Source of the DNA: Azospirillum lipoferum
GTDB taxonomy: Bacteria; Pseudomonadota; Alphaproteobacteria; Azospirillales; Azospirillaceae
Assembly (NCBI RefSeq): GCF_024170005.1
Contig: NZ_JALJXJ010000026.1
Coordinates: 24,011 to 88,010, forward strand
DNA: 64,000 nt
Direction: 5' to 3'
A program made the position numbers and the translations under genes. The notes beneath the pieces are model-generated. The model was not told where the DNA came from and ran no database searches. It saw only the letters and a list, made by a program, of their open reading frames with translations. Below, piece by piece: positions 1 through 9,150 of this stretch. The first letter of the stretch is position 1; the number at the start of each line of letters is the position of its first letter.

Positions 1-142
1 AGCGTGACCGTATGCAGAACGTCCAATCGACCGACGAAACCGGCAGCCGATCCGGCGCGGACCGGCAGGTCGTTTCCGGCCCCGCGGCTTCGGTCATTGT
101 CCACGTCCCAGAATTCCACCGCCAAGATTGTGAGGGCCTCCG

Positions 143-1762
143 GTGACAGAGCTAACGAAGAGGGTATCGGCGGTGATGCTTGCCGCCGGGCTTGCGCTTT
201 TCACTGGGACGGCGGCGCAGGCTGCGACGGTGCTGAATCGCGGCAACGGCGGCGAACCGTCGACGCTGGACCCGCACCGCACGGACGGGCGCATCGAATC
301 GAACATTCTGCGCGACCTGTTCGAAGGGCTGGTGGTGTACGGCCCCGATGGCCGCATCCTGCCGGGCGTCGCCGAAAACTGGCAGGTGTCGGATGACGGC
401 AAACTCTACAGCTTCCAGCTCCGCGCCGACGCCCGCTGGTCCAATGGCGATCCGATCACGGCGGAGGATTTCGTCTACAGCCTGCGCCGCGCCCTGACGC
501 CCAAGGACGGGATCCAGCCTTCCTCCAACATGCGCGTCATCAAGGGCGCCGCTGCCGTCATCGACGGCGCCAAGCCGGCCGACACGCTGGGCGTGGCGGC
601 GCCGGATCCGCGCACCGTGACCATCGCGCTCGAGGCCGCCACCCCCTATTTCCTCGATCTGATCGCCGCCGACAACAGCGCCCTGCCCGTGCACCGCGCC
701 ACCGTCGAATCCCAGCGCGAACGCTGGACCGACCCCGGCAAGATGGTCAGCAACGGTGCCTATGTGCTGGAGGAATGGCGCGCCCGTCAGCAGATCGGCC
801 TTGGCAAGAACGCCAACTTCCACGACAGCGGCAGCGTCGCCATCGATCGCGTCAACTTCTTCCCCATCGACGATTCCGCCGAGGAGGTCGACCGCTTCAA
901 GGCCGGAGCCCTCCACCTCACCTACGAGGTTCCGCAGGACCGCGTGAAGTGGATTTCGCTGACCGAACCGAAGGTGTTCTGGAACAGGCCCTTCCTCGCC
1001 ACCTACTATTACGCCTTCAACCTCACGGTCGAACCGTTCAAAAGCAGCCGCGACCTGCGGCGTGCGCTGTCGCTGGCGGTCAACCGCGAGAACATCGTCG
1101 ACAAGGTCACCCGCGCCGGCGAGACCCCGGCCTATGGGCTGGTGCCGCCCATCGTCCCCAACTACCGCCGCCAGACCGCCGACTTCATCGCCGAGCCGAT
1201 GGAGAACCGCCTGCGCGAGGCGCGCCGCCTGTTCTCCGCCGCGGGCTTCAGCCCGATGCAGCCGCTGACGCTCGAAATCCTCTACAACCAGTCGGAAAAC
1301 AACCGCGTCGTCGCCGACGCCGTCGTCTCCATGTGGCAGGACGCCTTCGGCAAGGGCATCCAGGTCAAGCCGGTCGGGGTCGAGCGCACCGACTATCTCA
1401 AGCGCCGCGCCCGGCGCGATTTCCAGATCGTGCGCGCGGCCTGGATCGGCGATTACGCCGATCCCACCGTCTTCCTCAACCTGATGCTGTCCACCGCTCT
1501 GCCGCCGCGCAACGATCCCGGCTACCGCAGCCGCAAGTATGACGATCTGCTCGCCAAGGCGGCGGCCAGCGAGGATGCGGGCCAGCGCTCCAGCCTGCTC
1601 GCCCAGGCCGAGAAGACGATGATCGACGACCACCCGGTCATCCCGATCTACCACTTTTCCACCAAGTCGCTGGTCAGCCAGCAGATCAAGGGCTGGGTCT
1701 ACAACGTGCGCGATGTCCATCCCAGCCGCTTCCTGTCCTTCGCCGGCAAGGCCGCCTCGTGA
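143..1762 (+). CDS. Peptide/oligopeptide ABC transporter substrate-binding protein (OppA/MppA-like)
   Basis: Predicted periplasmic solute-binding protein of SBP family 5, which delivers peptides or similar solutes to an ABC importer. The 539-residue product begins with a signal peptide (about residues 1-27, ending TAAQA). It then shows family signatures: GGEPSTLDPHRTDG near the mature N-terminus, LFEGLVVYGPDGRILPGVAE, and W-x-N-G-D-PITAEDFVYSLRR. Length is normal for the family. The start is a GTG at 143. No permease or ATPase genes adjoin it, so it is an orphan receptor here and must use a transporter encoded elsewhere. The next genes run the same way after a 92-base gap. Family assignment is secure; the ligand is not known. 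Confidence 0.93.
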   Translation: MTELTKRVSAVMLAAGLALFTGTAAQAATVLNRGNGGEPSTLDPHRTDGRIESNILRDLFEGLVVYGPDGRILPGVAENWQVSDDGKLYSFQLRADARWSNGDPITAEDFVYSLRRALTPKDGIQPSSNMRVIKGAAAVIDGAKPADTLGVAAPDPRTVTIALEAATPYFLDLIAADNSALPVHRATVESQRERWTDPGKMVSNGAYVLEEWRARQQIGLGKNANFHDSGSVAIDRVNFFPIDDSAEEVDRFKAGALHLTYEVPQDRVKWISLTEPKVFWNRPFLATYYYAFNLTVEPFKSSRDLRRALSLAVNRENIVDKVTRAGETPAYGLVPPIVPNYRRQTADFIAEPMENRLREARRLFSAAGFSPMQPLTLEILYNQSENNRVVADAVVSMWQDAFGKGIQVKPVGVERTDYLKRRARRDFQIVRAAWIGDYADPTVFLNLMLSTALPPRNDPGYRSRKYDDLLAKAAASEDAGQRSSLLAQAEKTMIDDHPVIPIYHFSTKSLVSQQIKGWVYNVRDVHPSRFLSFAGKAAS

Positions 1763-1854
1763 CCGCCGCCTCATGACCGCCGCCACGGCGGTGTCCGCAG
1801 CGGACTGACGGCAGACAGACAGCACAGCGAAAGCAGAGCGACAGGGGGGACAAG

Positions 1855-2943
1855 ATGGATTTCGGCATTCTCACCATTCCGCTGGTGACGCTGGCGATGG
1901 CCTTCGGCTTCGCCGTCTTCACCGACACCCAGACCATCCATTTCGACTATGTCGACGTGCCGGACTCGATCTCCCAGGAGACCGGCCTCACGCCGGCGGT
2001 GGTGATCACCAAGCTGGCCGACGAGATGCAGGAGATCGAGCGGCAGGCCTTCACCAAGGCCGAAGCCCGTCAGGTCGAGCTTCACGCCGACCAGAGCGCC
2101 ACCTCGGTGCTGGGCGAATATCTCGGCGTCACCCCGCTGATCCGCGTGGTACAGGAATCGGCCCACATGATTCCCTTCACCTTCTCCGGGGAAATCGTGC
2201 GCCACGACCAGCAGGTCGAATTCATCCTGCGCAGCTACGACAGCCACCACAACAAGACGCGCATCCAGCGCAACGGCTCGGTCGACAACATGAAGGGGCT
2301 GATCCATGGCGTCGCCTATGAGGCGATGCGGGTGGTGAACCCCTATATCCTGGCCGCCTATCAGTTCAAGCGCGACCGGCTGTCACGCGACTTCACCCCG
2401 ACGCTGGAGATCCTGCGCCTCGAACTGGAAGGGCACGACTCGCGCTACGCCCCGTGGCTGCACAATCTGTGGGGCATGGTCCTGTACCAGCAGAACGATC
2501 GCCACGGCGCCATCCACCAGTTCGAGGAGGCGGTGCATCTCGACCCCAACTTCCTGTCACCGGTCCTGAACCTGGGTGTCGTCAATGCCCGGCTCGGCGA
2601 GTATGACGCGGCGGTGCAGAACTTCGCGGCGGTGGTGGAGCACCCCAACGTGGTCCAGAGCCCGGCGGTGAAGGCGGCGGCGCTGAGCGAATGGGGCTTC
2701 ACCCTGGCCCTGACCGGCCGGATCGAAGAGGCCTATGCCAAGTTCGACGAGTCCAGCCGGACCGATCCCAACTTCTCCGACGTCTATTCGAGCTGGGCCG
2801 AGGTGCTGAGCGCCCAGGGACGCCGCGAGGAGGCGGAGCGGATGACCGCCAAGGCGCTGAAGCTTGCGCCGAAGGAGGTCGTCTATACCGAAAACCTGAT
2901 CGGCACCGTCCAGAACGTACCGGCCACCGCCAGCATGAACTGA
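1855..2943 (+). CDS. TPR-repeat protein with N-terminal membrane anchor
   Basis: A 362-residue protein of unknown specific role. Residues about 5-22 form one hydrophobic segment that could be an uncleaved anchor. Residues 30-190 are a globular region I do not recognise. Residues about 205-345 hold tetratricopeptide repeats, recognisable from the pattern W/L-x2-L-G/A-x8-A/Y, for example around LWGMVLYQQNDRHGAIHQFE and LGVVNARLGEYDAAVQNF. TPRs usually mediate protein-protein contacts. It lies between the OppA-like gene and a His/Gly-rich protein with short gaps, suggesting co-transcription. Start ATG at 1855 follows the purine-rich stretch AGGGGGGACAAG. The TPR call is secure; function is unknown. 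Confidence 0.8.
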   Translation: MDFGILTIPLVTLAMAFGFAVFTDTQTIHFDYVDVPDSISQETGLTPAVVITKLADEMQEIERQAFTKAEARQVELHADQSATSVLGEYLGVTPLIRVVQESAHMIPFTFSGEIVRHDQQVEFILRSYDSHHNKTRIQRNGSVDNMKGLIHGVAYEAMRVVNPYILAAYQFKRDRLSRDFTPTLEILRLELEGHDSRYAPWLHNLWGMVLYQQNDRHGAIHQFEEAVHLDPNFLSPVLNLGVVNARLGEYDAAVQNFAAVVEHPNVVQSPAVKAAALSEWGFTLALTGRIEEAYAKFDESSRTDPNFSDVYSSWAEVLSAQGRREEAERMTAKALKLAPKEVVYTENLIGTVQNVPATASMN

Positions 2944-2968
2944 CGGCACGGCAGAGGGGGGCCGAAGC

Positions 2969-3412
2969 ATGAGGCGGGGCACGCACTCCATGACCATCGC
3001 CGCGGCGACCGCAGCGGCGATGGCGATCCTGATCGCAGCGGTACCAGCCGCTGCGGCGGGTGGGCATGGCAGCAGCGGCGGGCATGGCGGCCGCTACGCC
3101 CGCCATGCGGTGCCGGCCCACGCCGAGGCCAAGCATGCATCGCCTCACCGCGACAAGGGCAAAGGCCATGGCGAAAGTCATGATGACGGCCATGGCGGCC
3201 ACAGCACCAACGTCCTGCTCCTGGTGATCTACGGGCTGCTCGGCATCAACAACAGCCATGGTGGGGGGCATGGCGGGGGGCATGGCACCGGACCGGCCGC
3301 CGGACATGCCACCGGACCGGGCGCCGAACACGGAACGGCGCAGGAACCCGACCCGGCCGGGGCCGCCGGGACCTATGATCCCGCCGGCGCCGTCCCGGCA
3401 GCGGCCCATTGA
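2969..3412 (+). CDS. His/Gly-rich secreted protein, hypothetical
   Basis: A 147-residue protein with a signal-peptide-like N-terminus (hydrophobic residues about 8-30, ending AAAA) followed by a low-complexity region rich in Gly-His pairs (repeated GGH and GHG units). A short hydrophobic stretch, NVLLLVIYGLLGI, lies near the middle, and the tail is rich in Ala, Pro and Gly. The His density suggests metal binding, but no known domain is recognised. It starts 25 bases after the TPR gene behind a GAGGGGGGCCG ribosome-binding region. An alternative in-frame ATG is at 2990. The frame looks real because it carries a signal peptide and is operonic, but the composition makes any homology call unsafe. 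Confidence 0.6.
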   Translation: MRRGTHSMTIAAATAAAMAILIAAVPAAAAGGHGSSGGHGGRYARHAVPAHAEAKHASPHRDKGKGHGESHDDGHGGHSTNVLLLVIYGLLGINNSHGGGHGGGHGTGPAAGHATGPGAEHGTAQEPDPAGAAGTYDPAGAVPAAAH

Positions 3413-3518
3413 TGGCGGCGGATTGAGGATGGAATGGTCCGGAGCTTGCGGGATTCGGGCGGAGGGCCAGAGCGGAGACGATGCAAGCACCCGAGAACAG
3501 TGGTATGGACCGGTCGTC

Positions 3519-4670
3519 ATGACCAATGATGTCGCAGGCTGTCATGCCGTCCTTCATCTCGACCGGCTGGCGGCCAATCTCGCGATGGCCAGATCGATCC
3601 TGGGCACCGGCGGCCGGATCCTGGGTGTGGTCAAGGCCAATGCCTATGGCCACGGCGCCCTGGCGGTGTCGCGGGCGCTCGAACGCGCAGGCATCGACGG
3701 ACTGGCCGTCGACAGCCTGGACGAAGGGATGGACCTGCGGCGGGAGGGGATCGCGTCCCCGATCCTGGTGATGAATCCGCTTTGCCCTGGCGACGCGTCC
3801 CCGATGATCGCCGCCGGCCTGACCGCCACCGTCAGCGATGCCGAAGCGGCCGAGGCGCTGCAATCCGCCGCCCGTCGGGCCGGCCGCCCGGCCGGCGTCC
3901 ATGTCAGGGTCAGATCGGACGGCGCCGGGCTGGGCGCGGACCGGGGTGACGTGGCTTTCCTCCTGCGCAGGGTGCGCGGCTTTGCCAATCTGCGGCTGGA
4001 CGGGTTGTTCACCCACATGATCGGCCCCTATCGTGACGATCCCGTCCAGATCGGGCGGGAGGTCGCCGGTTTCCGCACCCTGATCGACCGGCTGCCGGCG
4101 GATGTGCCGAAGCCGCCGTTCGTCCATGCCGTCACCAGCCCCGGCCTGTTCAACGCCCCCGGCGCCCGGTTCGACATGGTGCGGCTGGGTGCGGTGCTCT
4201 ACGGCATCCGCATGGTCGAGGCGGGCGGCGCGCCGTTCCCGTTCCGCCCGGTGATGGAACTGGTCTCGCGCGTCGCGCATCTCTGCAGACTGGAGCCGGG
4301 AGACGACATCGGATACAGCCCGGGCGCCCGGCGGCGGAACGAAGGGCGGAGCGGAGGACGGGCGGCGATGATTCCGGTGGGCTATGCCGACCTCCCCTTC
4401 CTGCTGCGCTTCCGCGACAGCGCCGTGCTGATCCGCGGGCGGCGGGCGCCGCTGATCGGCGAAGCCTTCATGGGAAAGGTTCTGGCCGACGTCACCGACA
4501 TACCCGAAGCCGCTCTGGGCGACGAGGCGGTGTTCGTCGGCACCCAGGGCATCGAGACGATCACGGTGGAGGACATCGGCAAGGCCAACGGCATCCGTCC
4601 GTCGGCCATTCTGATGCTGGGGCCGCGCGTGGCGCGCCGGTCCGTCGGACAGGTGGGGGGTGAGGAATGA
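3519..4670 (+). CDS. Alanine racemase family protein (divergent)
   Basis: PLP-dependent fold-III racemase, interconverting L- and D-alanine if canonical. With the start at 3519 it has 383 residues. The PLP-lysine motif VVKANAYGHG is present (Lys39), as are the RSDGAGLG and HAVTSPGL regions. The catalytic tyrosine motif VGYAD is also present (Tyr289). The usual M-D-Q motif near the substrate carboxylate reads F-M-G-K here, and the usual GYG reads GYS, so substrate use may differ from housekeeping Alr. The frame is open upstream to 3258 through the His-rich gene. I prefer 3519 because it places the conserved strand 11 residues in; 3429 is an alternative. The stop overlaps the next start (ATGA). 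Context with a binding protein, sensor-transporter and acetyltransferase suggests a specialised amino-acid role (inference). Confidence 0.82.
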   Translation: MTNDVAGCHAVLHLDRLAANLAMARSILGTGGRILGVVKANAYGHGALAVSRALERAGIDGLAVDSLDEGMDLRREGIASPILVMNPLCPGDASPMIAAGLTATVSDAEAAEALQSAARRAGRPAGVHVRVRSDGAGLGADRGDVAFLLRRVRGFANLRLDGLFTHMIGPYRDDPVQIGREVAGFRTLIDRLPADVPKPPFVHAVTSPGLFNAPGARFDMVRLGAVLYGIRMVEAGGAPFPFRPVMELVSRVAHLCRLEPGDDIGYSPGARRRNEGRSGGRAAMIPVGYADLPFLLRFRDSAVLIRGRRAPLIGEAFMGKVLADVTDIPEAALGDEAVFVGTQGIETITVEDIGKANGIRPSAILMLGPRVARRSVGQVGGEE

Positions 4671-5845
4671 GGGGATCCGGTCAGATCGTGAACCGGCGCC
4701 GGATGATCGCCGGTGCCGGCGCGGCGGTCCTGGGCACGCTCCTTCCGGGCGGTGCCGGGGCAGGCCGCGCGACCGACAACGCCTTGCTGCCCAAGCTGAC
4801 CGACGGACGTCATTGGCGGATCGGCTATGCGGAGACGATGCCCTACGGCAACTATGCGGGCACCCTGGCCAGCATCGTGAAAGGATTGGACGCCCTGTCC
4901 TGGCTGAATGGGGCGGCACGGATGCCCTATGATGCCGGCCAGACCGACAGCCAGGCGCTGTGGCGCTGGCTGTCGGCGCACGATCTGGGGCCGCGGATCC
5001 GCTTCGTCGCCGACGGCTGGTACGGCGGGCTGGATCAGGCGCCGGCGGAACCGATCCTGCAACGGCTGGAAAGCGGCGGCGACATCGATCTGATGATCGT
5101 GATGGGCACCATCGCCGGGCGCAAGCTGGCGGTGGACCGTCACTCCGTCCCGACGCTGGTGTTCTCCACGACCAATGCGGTCGCCGCCGGCATCGTCGCC
5201 GCTGCCGAACAATCCGGCCGCGATCACGTCTGGGCCCATGTCGATCCCCAGCGCTATTACCGCCAGCTCCGCATCTTCCACGAGACCTTCGGCTTCCGCC
5301 GGCTGGGGATCGCTTACGAGAACAGCCCGGCCGGCCGCGCCATCGCCTCCATCGCCGACATCGAAGCCATGGCGGGACAGCTGGGGTACGAACTGGTGGC
5401 ACGCCATGTCCAGGCCCCCGCCGGTCCCGACGACCAGGAGCGCTATTACGCCGATCTCGCCGCCGCCTGGAGCGATCTCGCCCAGCGGGTGGACGCCATG
5501 TACATCACCTTCGGCCGCTGGAGCCTGGACCGCTTTCCGGCCCTGGTCCGCGTCTTCCAGGAGCGCGGCATCCCCACCTTCTCGCAGCTGGGGCCGGAGG
5601 AGGTGGCGCAGGGCGCCCTGATGAGCGTCGCCCGCGGCGATTTCGACGGGATCGGCCAGTTCGGCGCGTCGGTGATCGCCCGGCTGGCCAACGGCGAGAG
5701 GCTGGCGGACATGCGCCAGATCTATTTCGACACGCCCACCATCGCGTGGAATCTCGCGGTTGCGAGCCGGATGGGCTACCGCCCGGCGATGTCGGCGCTG
5801 CTGGCCGCCGACAACATCTACACCAGCCTCCGCGCAGTGCCTTGA
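4667..5845 (+). CDS. ABC-type substrate-binding protein (ABC_sub_bind family), Tat-like signal
   Basis: A 392-residue periplasmic binding protein. The N-terminus has a twin-arginine-like signal (NRRRMIAGAG followed by a hydrophobic stretch). The body resembles the ABC_sub_bind (DUF534) family: W-RIGYAETMPYGNYAGTL at the start, a LMIVMGTIAGRKLA strand and the RLGIAYENSPAGRA region of domain two. No ABC permease or ATPase is nearby. It is translationally coupled to the racemase gene (4-base ATGA overlap) and lies 32 bases before a transporter carrying periplasmic sensor domains. It may therefore serve as a ligand receptor for that membrane protein rather than for an ABC importer (inference). 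Confidence 0.78.
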   Translation: MRGSGQIVNRRRMIAGAGAAVLGTLLPGGAGAGRATDNALLPKLTDGRHWRIGYAETMPYGNYAGTLASIVKGLDALSWLNGAARMPYDAGQTDSQALWRWLSAHDLGPRIRFVADGWYGGLDQAPAEPILQRLESGGDIDLMIVMGTIAGRKLAVDRHSVPTLVFSTTNAVAAGIVAAAEQSGRDHVWAHVDPQRYYRQLRIFHETFGFRRLGIAYENSPAGRAIASIADIEAMAGQLGYELVARHVQAPAGPDDQERYYADLAAAWSDLAQRVDAMYITFGRWSLDRFPALVRVFQERGIPTFSQLGPEEVAQGALMSVARGDFDGIGQFGASVIARLANGERLADMRQIYFDTPTIAWNLAVASRMGYRPAMSALLAADNIYTSLRAVP

Positions 5846-5877
5846 GCGGCCCGCCATCAGCCGAGAGGAACCGTCAC

Positions 5878-8343
5878 GTGCAACGCAAGACCGGCCGTTT
5901 CCTGGCGACCTTCCTTCCGTCCGTGCTGCTGATCGTGGCGGCGCTGGTCTTCAGCGCCGGCGTCAATCTCGGCACCTTCCGGCGGGATTGCGGCGACGCG
6001 CTGTTCTCCACCTTCGGGGTCGCCGGGCGGAAGGTGGTCACCAGCATCGAATATGCGGTGAAGTACGGCAAGACCATCGAGAATTTCTTCGGCATGGAGC
6101 GGGCGCTCAGCCAGTTGAAGACCTATCTGCCGCAGGCGGACGGGGTCGCGGTGGCGCTGCCGGACGGACAGGTCGCCTACGCCATCGGCACCTACGGCTT
6201 CAAGGACCGGATCGGCGACCGGCTGACCGGCTACGAGCAGCGCAGGACGGCCGGGGAATTCCAGCACAGCCCGTCCTTCAACTACCACGACACGGACAAC
6301 CGGTCGCACAAGCTGTTCCTGCCGATCCGCGATCCCGGCGACGGGCGCTGGATCGGCACGCTGGTGATCGCGGCCGGCGACGCGGTGATCGACAATTACG
6401 TCCGCGAATTCGAACGCCACACCCTGATCTTCGTCGGCGCGCTGGGCGCCGTCGCGATCCTTCTGCTGGGCGGCCTCGCCCTTCTGCCGGAGCGCAAGGC
6501 CGCCGGGCGCGACGGCACCGGAGCCCCCCGTTCGGGGCGCCCCCACTCGGGACGGCCCCACTCCGGACGGACAGCGCTCGCCGTCGCGGCGCTGGTGCAG
6601 ATCACGGTCGGCGTGACCGGCTATGGCGCCTTCAGCGACGCCTATCTGCGCACCGTGGAAAACACCACCGGGATCGTCGAGAACATCGTGGCGACGGACA
6701 TCGCCTCGATCATCGGACGCGGGGCGACCTACCGCTCCCTCTCGGGCATCGACGATTATTTCCGCGAGATCATCGCCATCGTCCCCCACTTCAAGGGCAT
6801 GTCGCTGGCCGTTCCGGAAGGAGCCGACCTGCCGGGATCGCTCGGCTCCGGCCAGCCGGCGGCCAGGGGGGATCTGGTGACGGGACGGGCGCTGGCGACC
6901 GACGCCGATCTCGTCACGCCGACCCTGCGCATCGTCATCGACAGCGATTACATCCAGCGCAACGTGCTGGAGGTCGTCGCCAACAACGTGACGATCCTGA
7001 TCATCTCGCTGATGTTCATCTATGAACTCCATGCCTTCGTCAGCCGGCGGATGCGCCGGCCGGTGGAGGCGAAAGCCGAAACGGAGGGGGTTGGGGGTGC
7101 CGCCGCCACGACCGGCCGATCCCTCGCCGGCCTGCGCTTCCTCACCTTCATGCTGTATTTCGGCATGTTCCTGTCGGCGTCCTTCGTGCCCGTCATCATG
7201 CAGACCTTCGACAGCGGCCTGTTCGGGCTGGCCCCGCCCCAGGCGGCGGCGATTCCTGTGTCGGCGGAGATGCTGTGCGGCGCGCTGGCGATCCTGCTGG
7301 CGGGACGGATCAGCGCGCGCCTGCCCTGGCGGACGATGACCGCCGCCGGTCTGGCGATCGCCGCGCTGGGCGCTCTGACCTCCGGATTGACCGGCGATCC
7401 GGTCCTGTTCGTCGTGGCGCGCGGCCTGGTGGGGGCCGGGACGATGACGGCTCTGATGGGGCTGTACCGCCTGATCGACCGCGTCCGCCGGGTCGATCCG
7501 GCCACCGGGGCCTATTCCGACCTGTTTTCCGGAATGTATGTCGGCGTCAATTGCGGTGCCGTCGTCGGCAGTCTGCTGGCGGACGAGATCGGCCCCCAAG
7601 CCGTCTTCCTGATCGCCGCCGTCGTGCTGGCGCTGGGCATCGCGCAGCTGCTGCTCCTGACGCCCGAGCCGACGGGAGAAGCCGTCCCCCCTGTCGCCGC
7701 AGCCACCGCCGCTGTTGCCAAGCCGGACGCCGCAGCACCCGGGCGGCGGGTGTGGAGCGACAGGTCCTTCCTCGCCTTTCTGCTGCTGGTGTCGGTGCCG
7801 ACCTCCGCCTGCAGCATGTTCCTGATCTATTATTTTCCCCTGTTCGCCAGCGGGCTGGGCCAACCGGCCTCCACGGTCGGGCAGGCTTTCCTGCTCTACG
7901 GGTTGTGCATCGTCTATCTCGGCCCGCTGCTGTCGCGCCTGATGCGGTCGAGCGGTGTCGCACCCGGCCTGCCGGTCCTGGCCTCCGGCCTCATCATGGC
8001 CGCAGGGCTGACGACCTTCGCGCTGACCGGAAGCCTGATGGGGGCGTTCCTGGCGATCCTGCTTCTCGGCCTCAGCGACAGTTTCGGCCTGACCGCGCAG
8101 CAGCGCTATCTGGAGCGGCTGCCGGTGGTGGGCACCCATGGGCTTGCGGTGCCGCAATCCTACCATCTGAACGCCCGCAAGATCGGTCAGGTCATCGGTC
8201 CGATGCTGTTCAGCGCCGCCGCGGTCGCCGGCGGGGCCGGCGCGACGTTGATCGGCCTCGGGCTGGCGGCCGCGCTGCTGCTTCATCTGGCGCTGTCCAT
8301 CCTGTCCCTGCGCCGGCGCCCGGCCGTCACCGGAACGGCATGA
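5878..8343 (+). CDS. MFS transporter fused to two N-terminal periplasmic sensor domains
   Basis: An 821-residue membrane protein of unusual layout. A membrane segment (about 8-28) is followed by a periplasmic domain (about 30-178) and a second membrane segment (about 181-203). Next come a linker with the short repeat GRPHSGRPHSGR, a third membrane segment (about 232-252), a second periplasmic domain (about 253-363) and a fourth segment (about 366-388). A complete MFS-type unit of about 12 helices then runs from about 417 to 815. Both periplasmic domains have a Cache-like pattern, a long helix followed by a GVAVALPDG or GMSLAVPEG strand. The start is GTG at 5878 behind GAGAGGAA. The stop overlaps the next gene by 4 bases. 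I infer ligand-sensed or ligand-gated transport; the substrate is unknown. Confidence 0.8.
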   Translation: MQRKTGRFLATFLPSVLLIVAALVFSAGVNLGTFRRDCGDALFSTFGVAGRKVVTSIEYAVKYGKTIENFFGMERALSQLKTYLPQADGVAVALPDGQVAYAIGTYGFKDRIGDRLTGYEQRRTAGEFQHSPSFNYHDTDNRSHKLFLPIRDPGDGRWIGTLVIAAGDAVIDNYVREFERHTLIFVGALGAVAILLLGGLALLPERKAAGRDGTGAPRSGRPHSGRPHSGRTALAVAALVQITVGVTGYGAFSDAYLRTVENTTGIVENIVATDIASIIGRGATYRSLSGIDDYFREIIAIVPHFKGMSLAVPEGADLPGSLGSGQPAARGDLVTGRALATDADLVTPTLRIVIDSDYIQRNVLEVVANNVTILIISLMFIYELHAFVSRRMRRPVEAKAETEGVGGAAATTGRSLAGLRFLTFMLYFGMFLSASFVPVIMQTFDSGLFGLAPPQAAAIPVSAEMLCGALAILLAGRISARLPWRTMTAAGLAIAALGALTSGLTGDPVLFVVARGLVGAGTMTALMGLYRLIDRVRRVDPATGAYSDLFSGMYVGVNCGAVVGSLLADEIGPQAVFLIAAVVLALGIAQLLLLTPEPTGEAVPPVAAATAAVAKPDAAAPGRRVWSDRSFLAFLLLVSVPTSACSMFLIYYFPLFASGLGQPASTVGQAFLLYGLCIVYLGPLLSRLMRSSGVAPGLPVLASGLIMAAGLTTFALTGSLMGAFLAILLLGLSDSFGLTAQQRYLERLPVVGTHGLAVPQSYHLNARKIGQVIGPMLFSAAAVAGGAGATLIGLGLAAALLLHLALSILSLRRRPAVTGTA

Positions 8344-9107
8344 GGGAGATCTCGACACAGCCCCTGCGGCCGGAGACGGGATCGGACGGACCCGGCCCGG
8401 ACGGGTCGGCCTCCCGGCAGCCACTGCGCTTCGCCCTTCTCGACGGCGCCTGGGCGCCGGCCATCGCCGCGTTGCAGGACGCGGCCATCGGCGACCGCAT
8501 GTATCCGGTCAGCGCCGACCAGATCGCCGAGATGCTCGGCCCGCGCGGCATGACGGTGGGGGTGCTCGCCGCCGACCGGCTGGTCGCCTTTTTCTCCCTG
8601 CTGTTTCCCGGCCGGCACCCGGACTTGATGGCGGACTCGATGGGGATCGGCTTCGGGCTTGCGGGCGGAGAGCTGGATGCGGTGGCCCATTGGACGGCGG
8701 TGATCGTCGATCCCGCCTTCCGCGGACACCGGTTGCAGCAACGGATGGTCGCGGCGGTGGATTGGCGGCTGTTTCCCGATAGCCCCCACGATTACGGCTT
8801 CGTCACCGTGCGCGCCGACAACCCGCCCAGCCTGCGCAGCATGTTGGCCTGCGGCTTCGCCATGGTCTGGGCCGCCCCCAAGTTCGACGGCCACATCCGG
8901 CACACCCTGTTCCGCATCACGCCGGGCGACGGGGCGATCCCCGACGGGGGGGAGATGGTGCCGCTGATCGATCTGCCCCGCCAGATGGCGCTGATGGCGC
9001 AGGGCTGGATCGGCTGGCCGCAGGGAGCCGCCGCAGGCTGCGTCCGCTTCGCGCCGCCGGTTCCCGGCAGTCTGGTGGACCGCATCAGGGCGCGTCGACG
9101 GTCCTGA
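8340..9107 (+). CDS. GNAT-family N-acetyltransferase
   Basis: A 255-residue protein with one GNAT domain. The acetyl-CoA-binding region is recognisable as AVIVDPAFRGHRLQQRM (about residues 121-137), a variant of motif A where R/Q-x2-G-x-G/A reads R-G-H-R-L. It is followed by the GFVTVRADNPPSLRSMLACGF region typical of motif B. Residues 1-25 are low-complexity. The ATG at 8340 overlaps the transporter stop (ATGA), so translation is coupled. Acetyl acceptor unknown; the upstream racemase and binding protein make a small amine or amino acid plausible (inference). The gene ends 43 bases from the convergent channel gene. Confidence 0.82.
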   Translation: MREISTQPLRPETGSDGPGPDGSASRQPLRFALLDGAWAPAIAALQDAAIGDRMYPVSADQIAEMLGPRGMTVGVLAADRLVAFFSLLFPGRHPDLMADSMGIGFGLAGGELDAVAHWTAVIVDPAFRGHRLQQRMVAAVDWRLFPDSPHDYGFVTVRADNPPSLRSMLACGFAMVWAAPKFDGHIRHTLFRITPGDGAIPDGGEMVPLIDLPRQMALMAQGWIGWPQGAAAGCVRFAPPVPGSLVDRIRARRRS

Positions 9108-9146
9108 CGGGGCCCCGGTCCCGATAAATCTATCCCGACAGGACCG
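9099..9146. terminator. Inverted repeat between convergent genes, probable bidirectional terminator
   Basis: An 8-base perfect inverted repeat, CGGTCCTG at 9099-9106 and CAGGACCG at 9139-9146, spans the junction of the acetyltransferase gene (+) and the channel gene (-). A secondary GGGGCCCC lies inside the loop. There is no clear T-run, so termination strength is uncertain. Confidence 0.45.
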
Positions 9147-9150
9147 CCAG

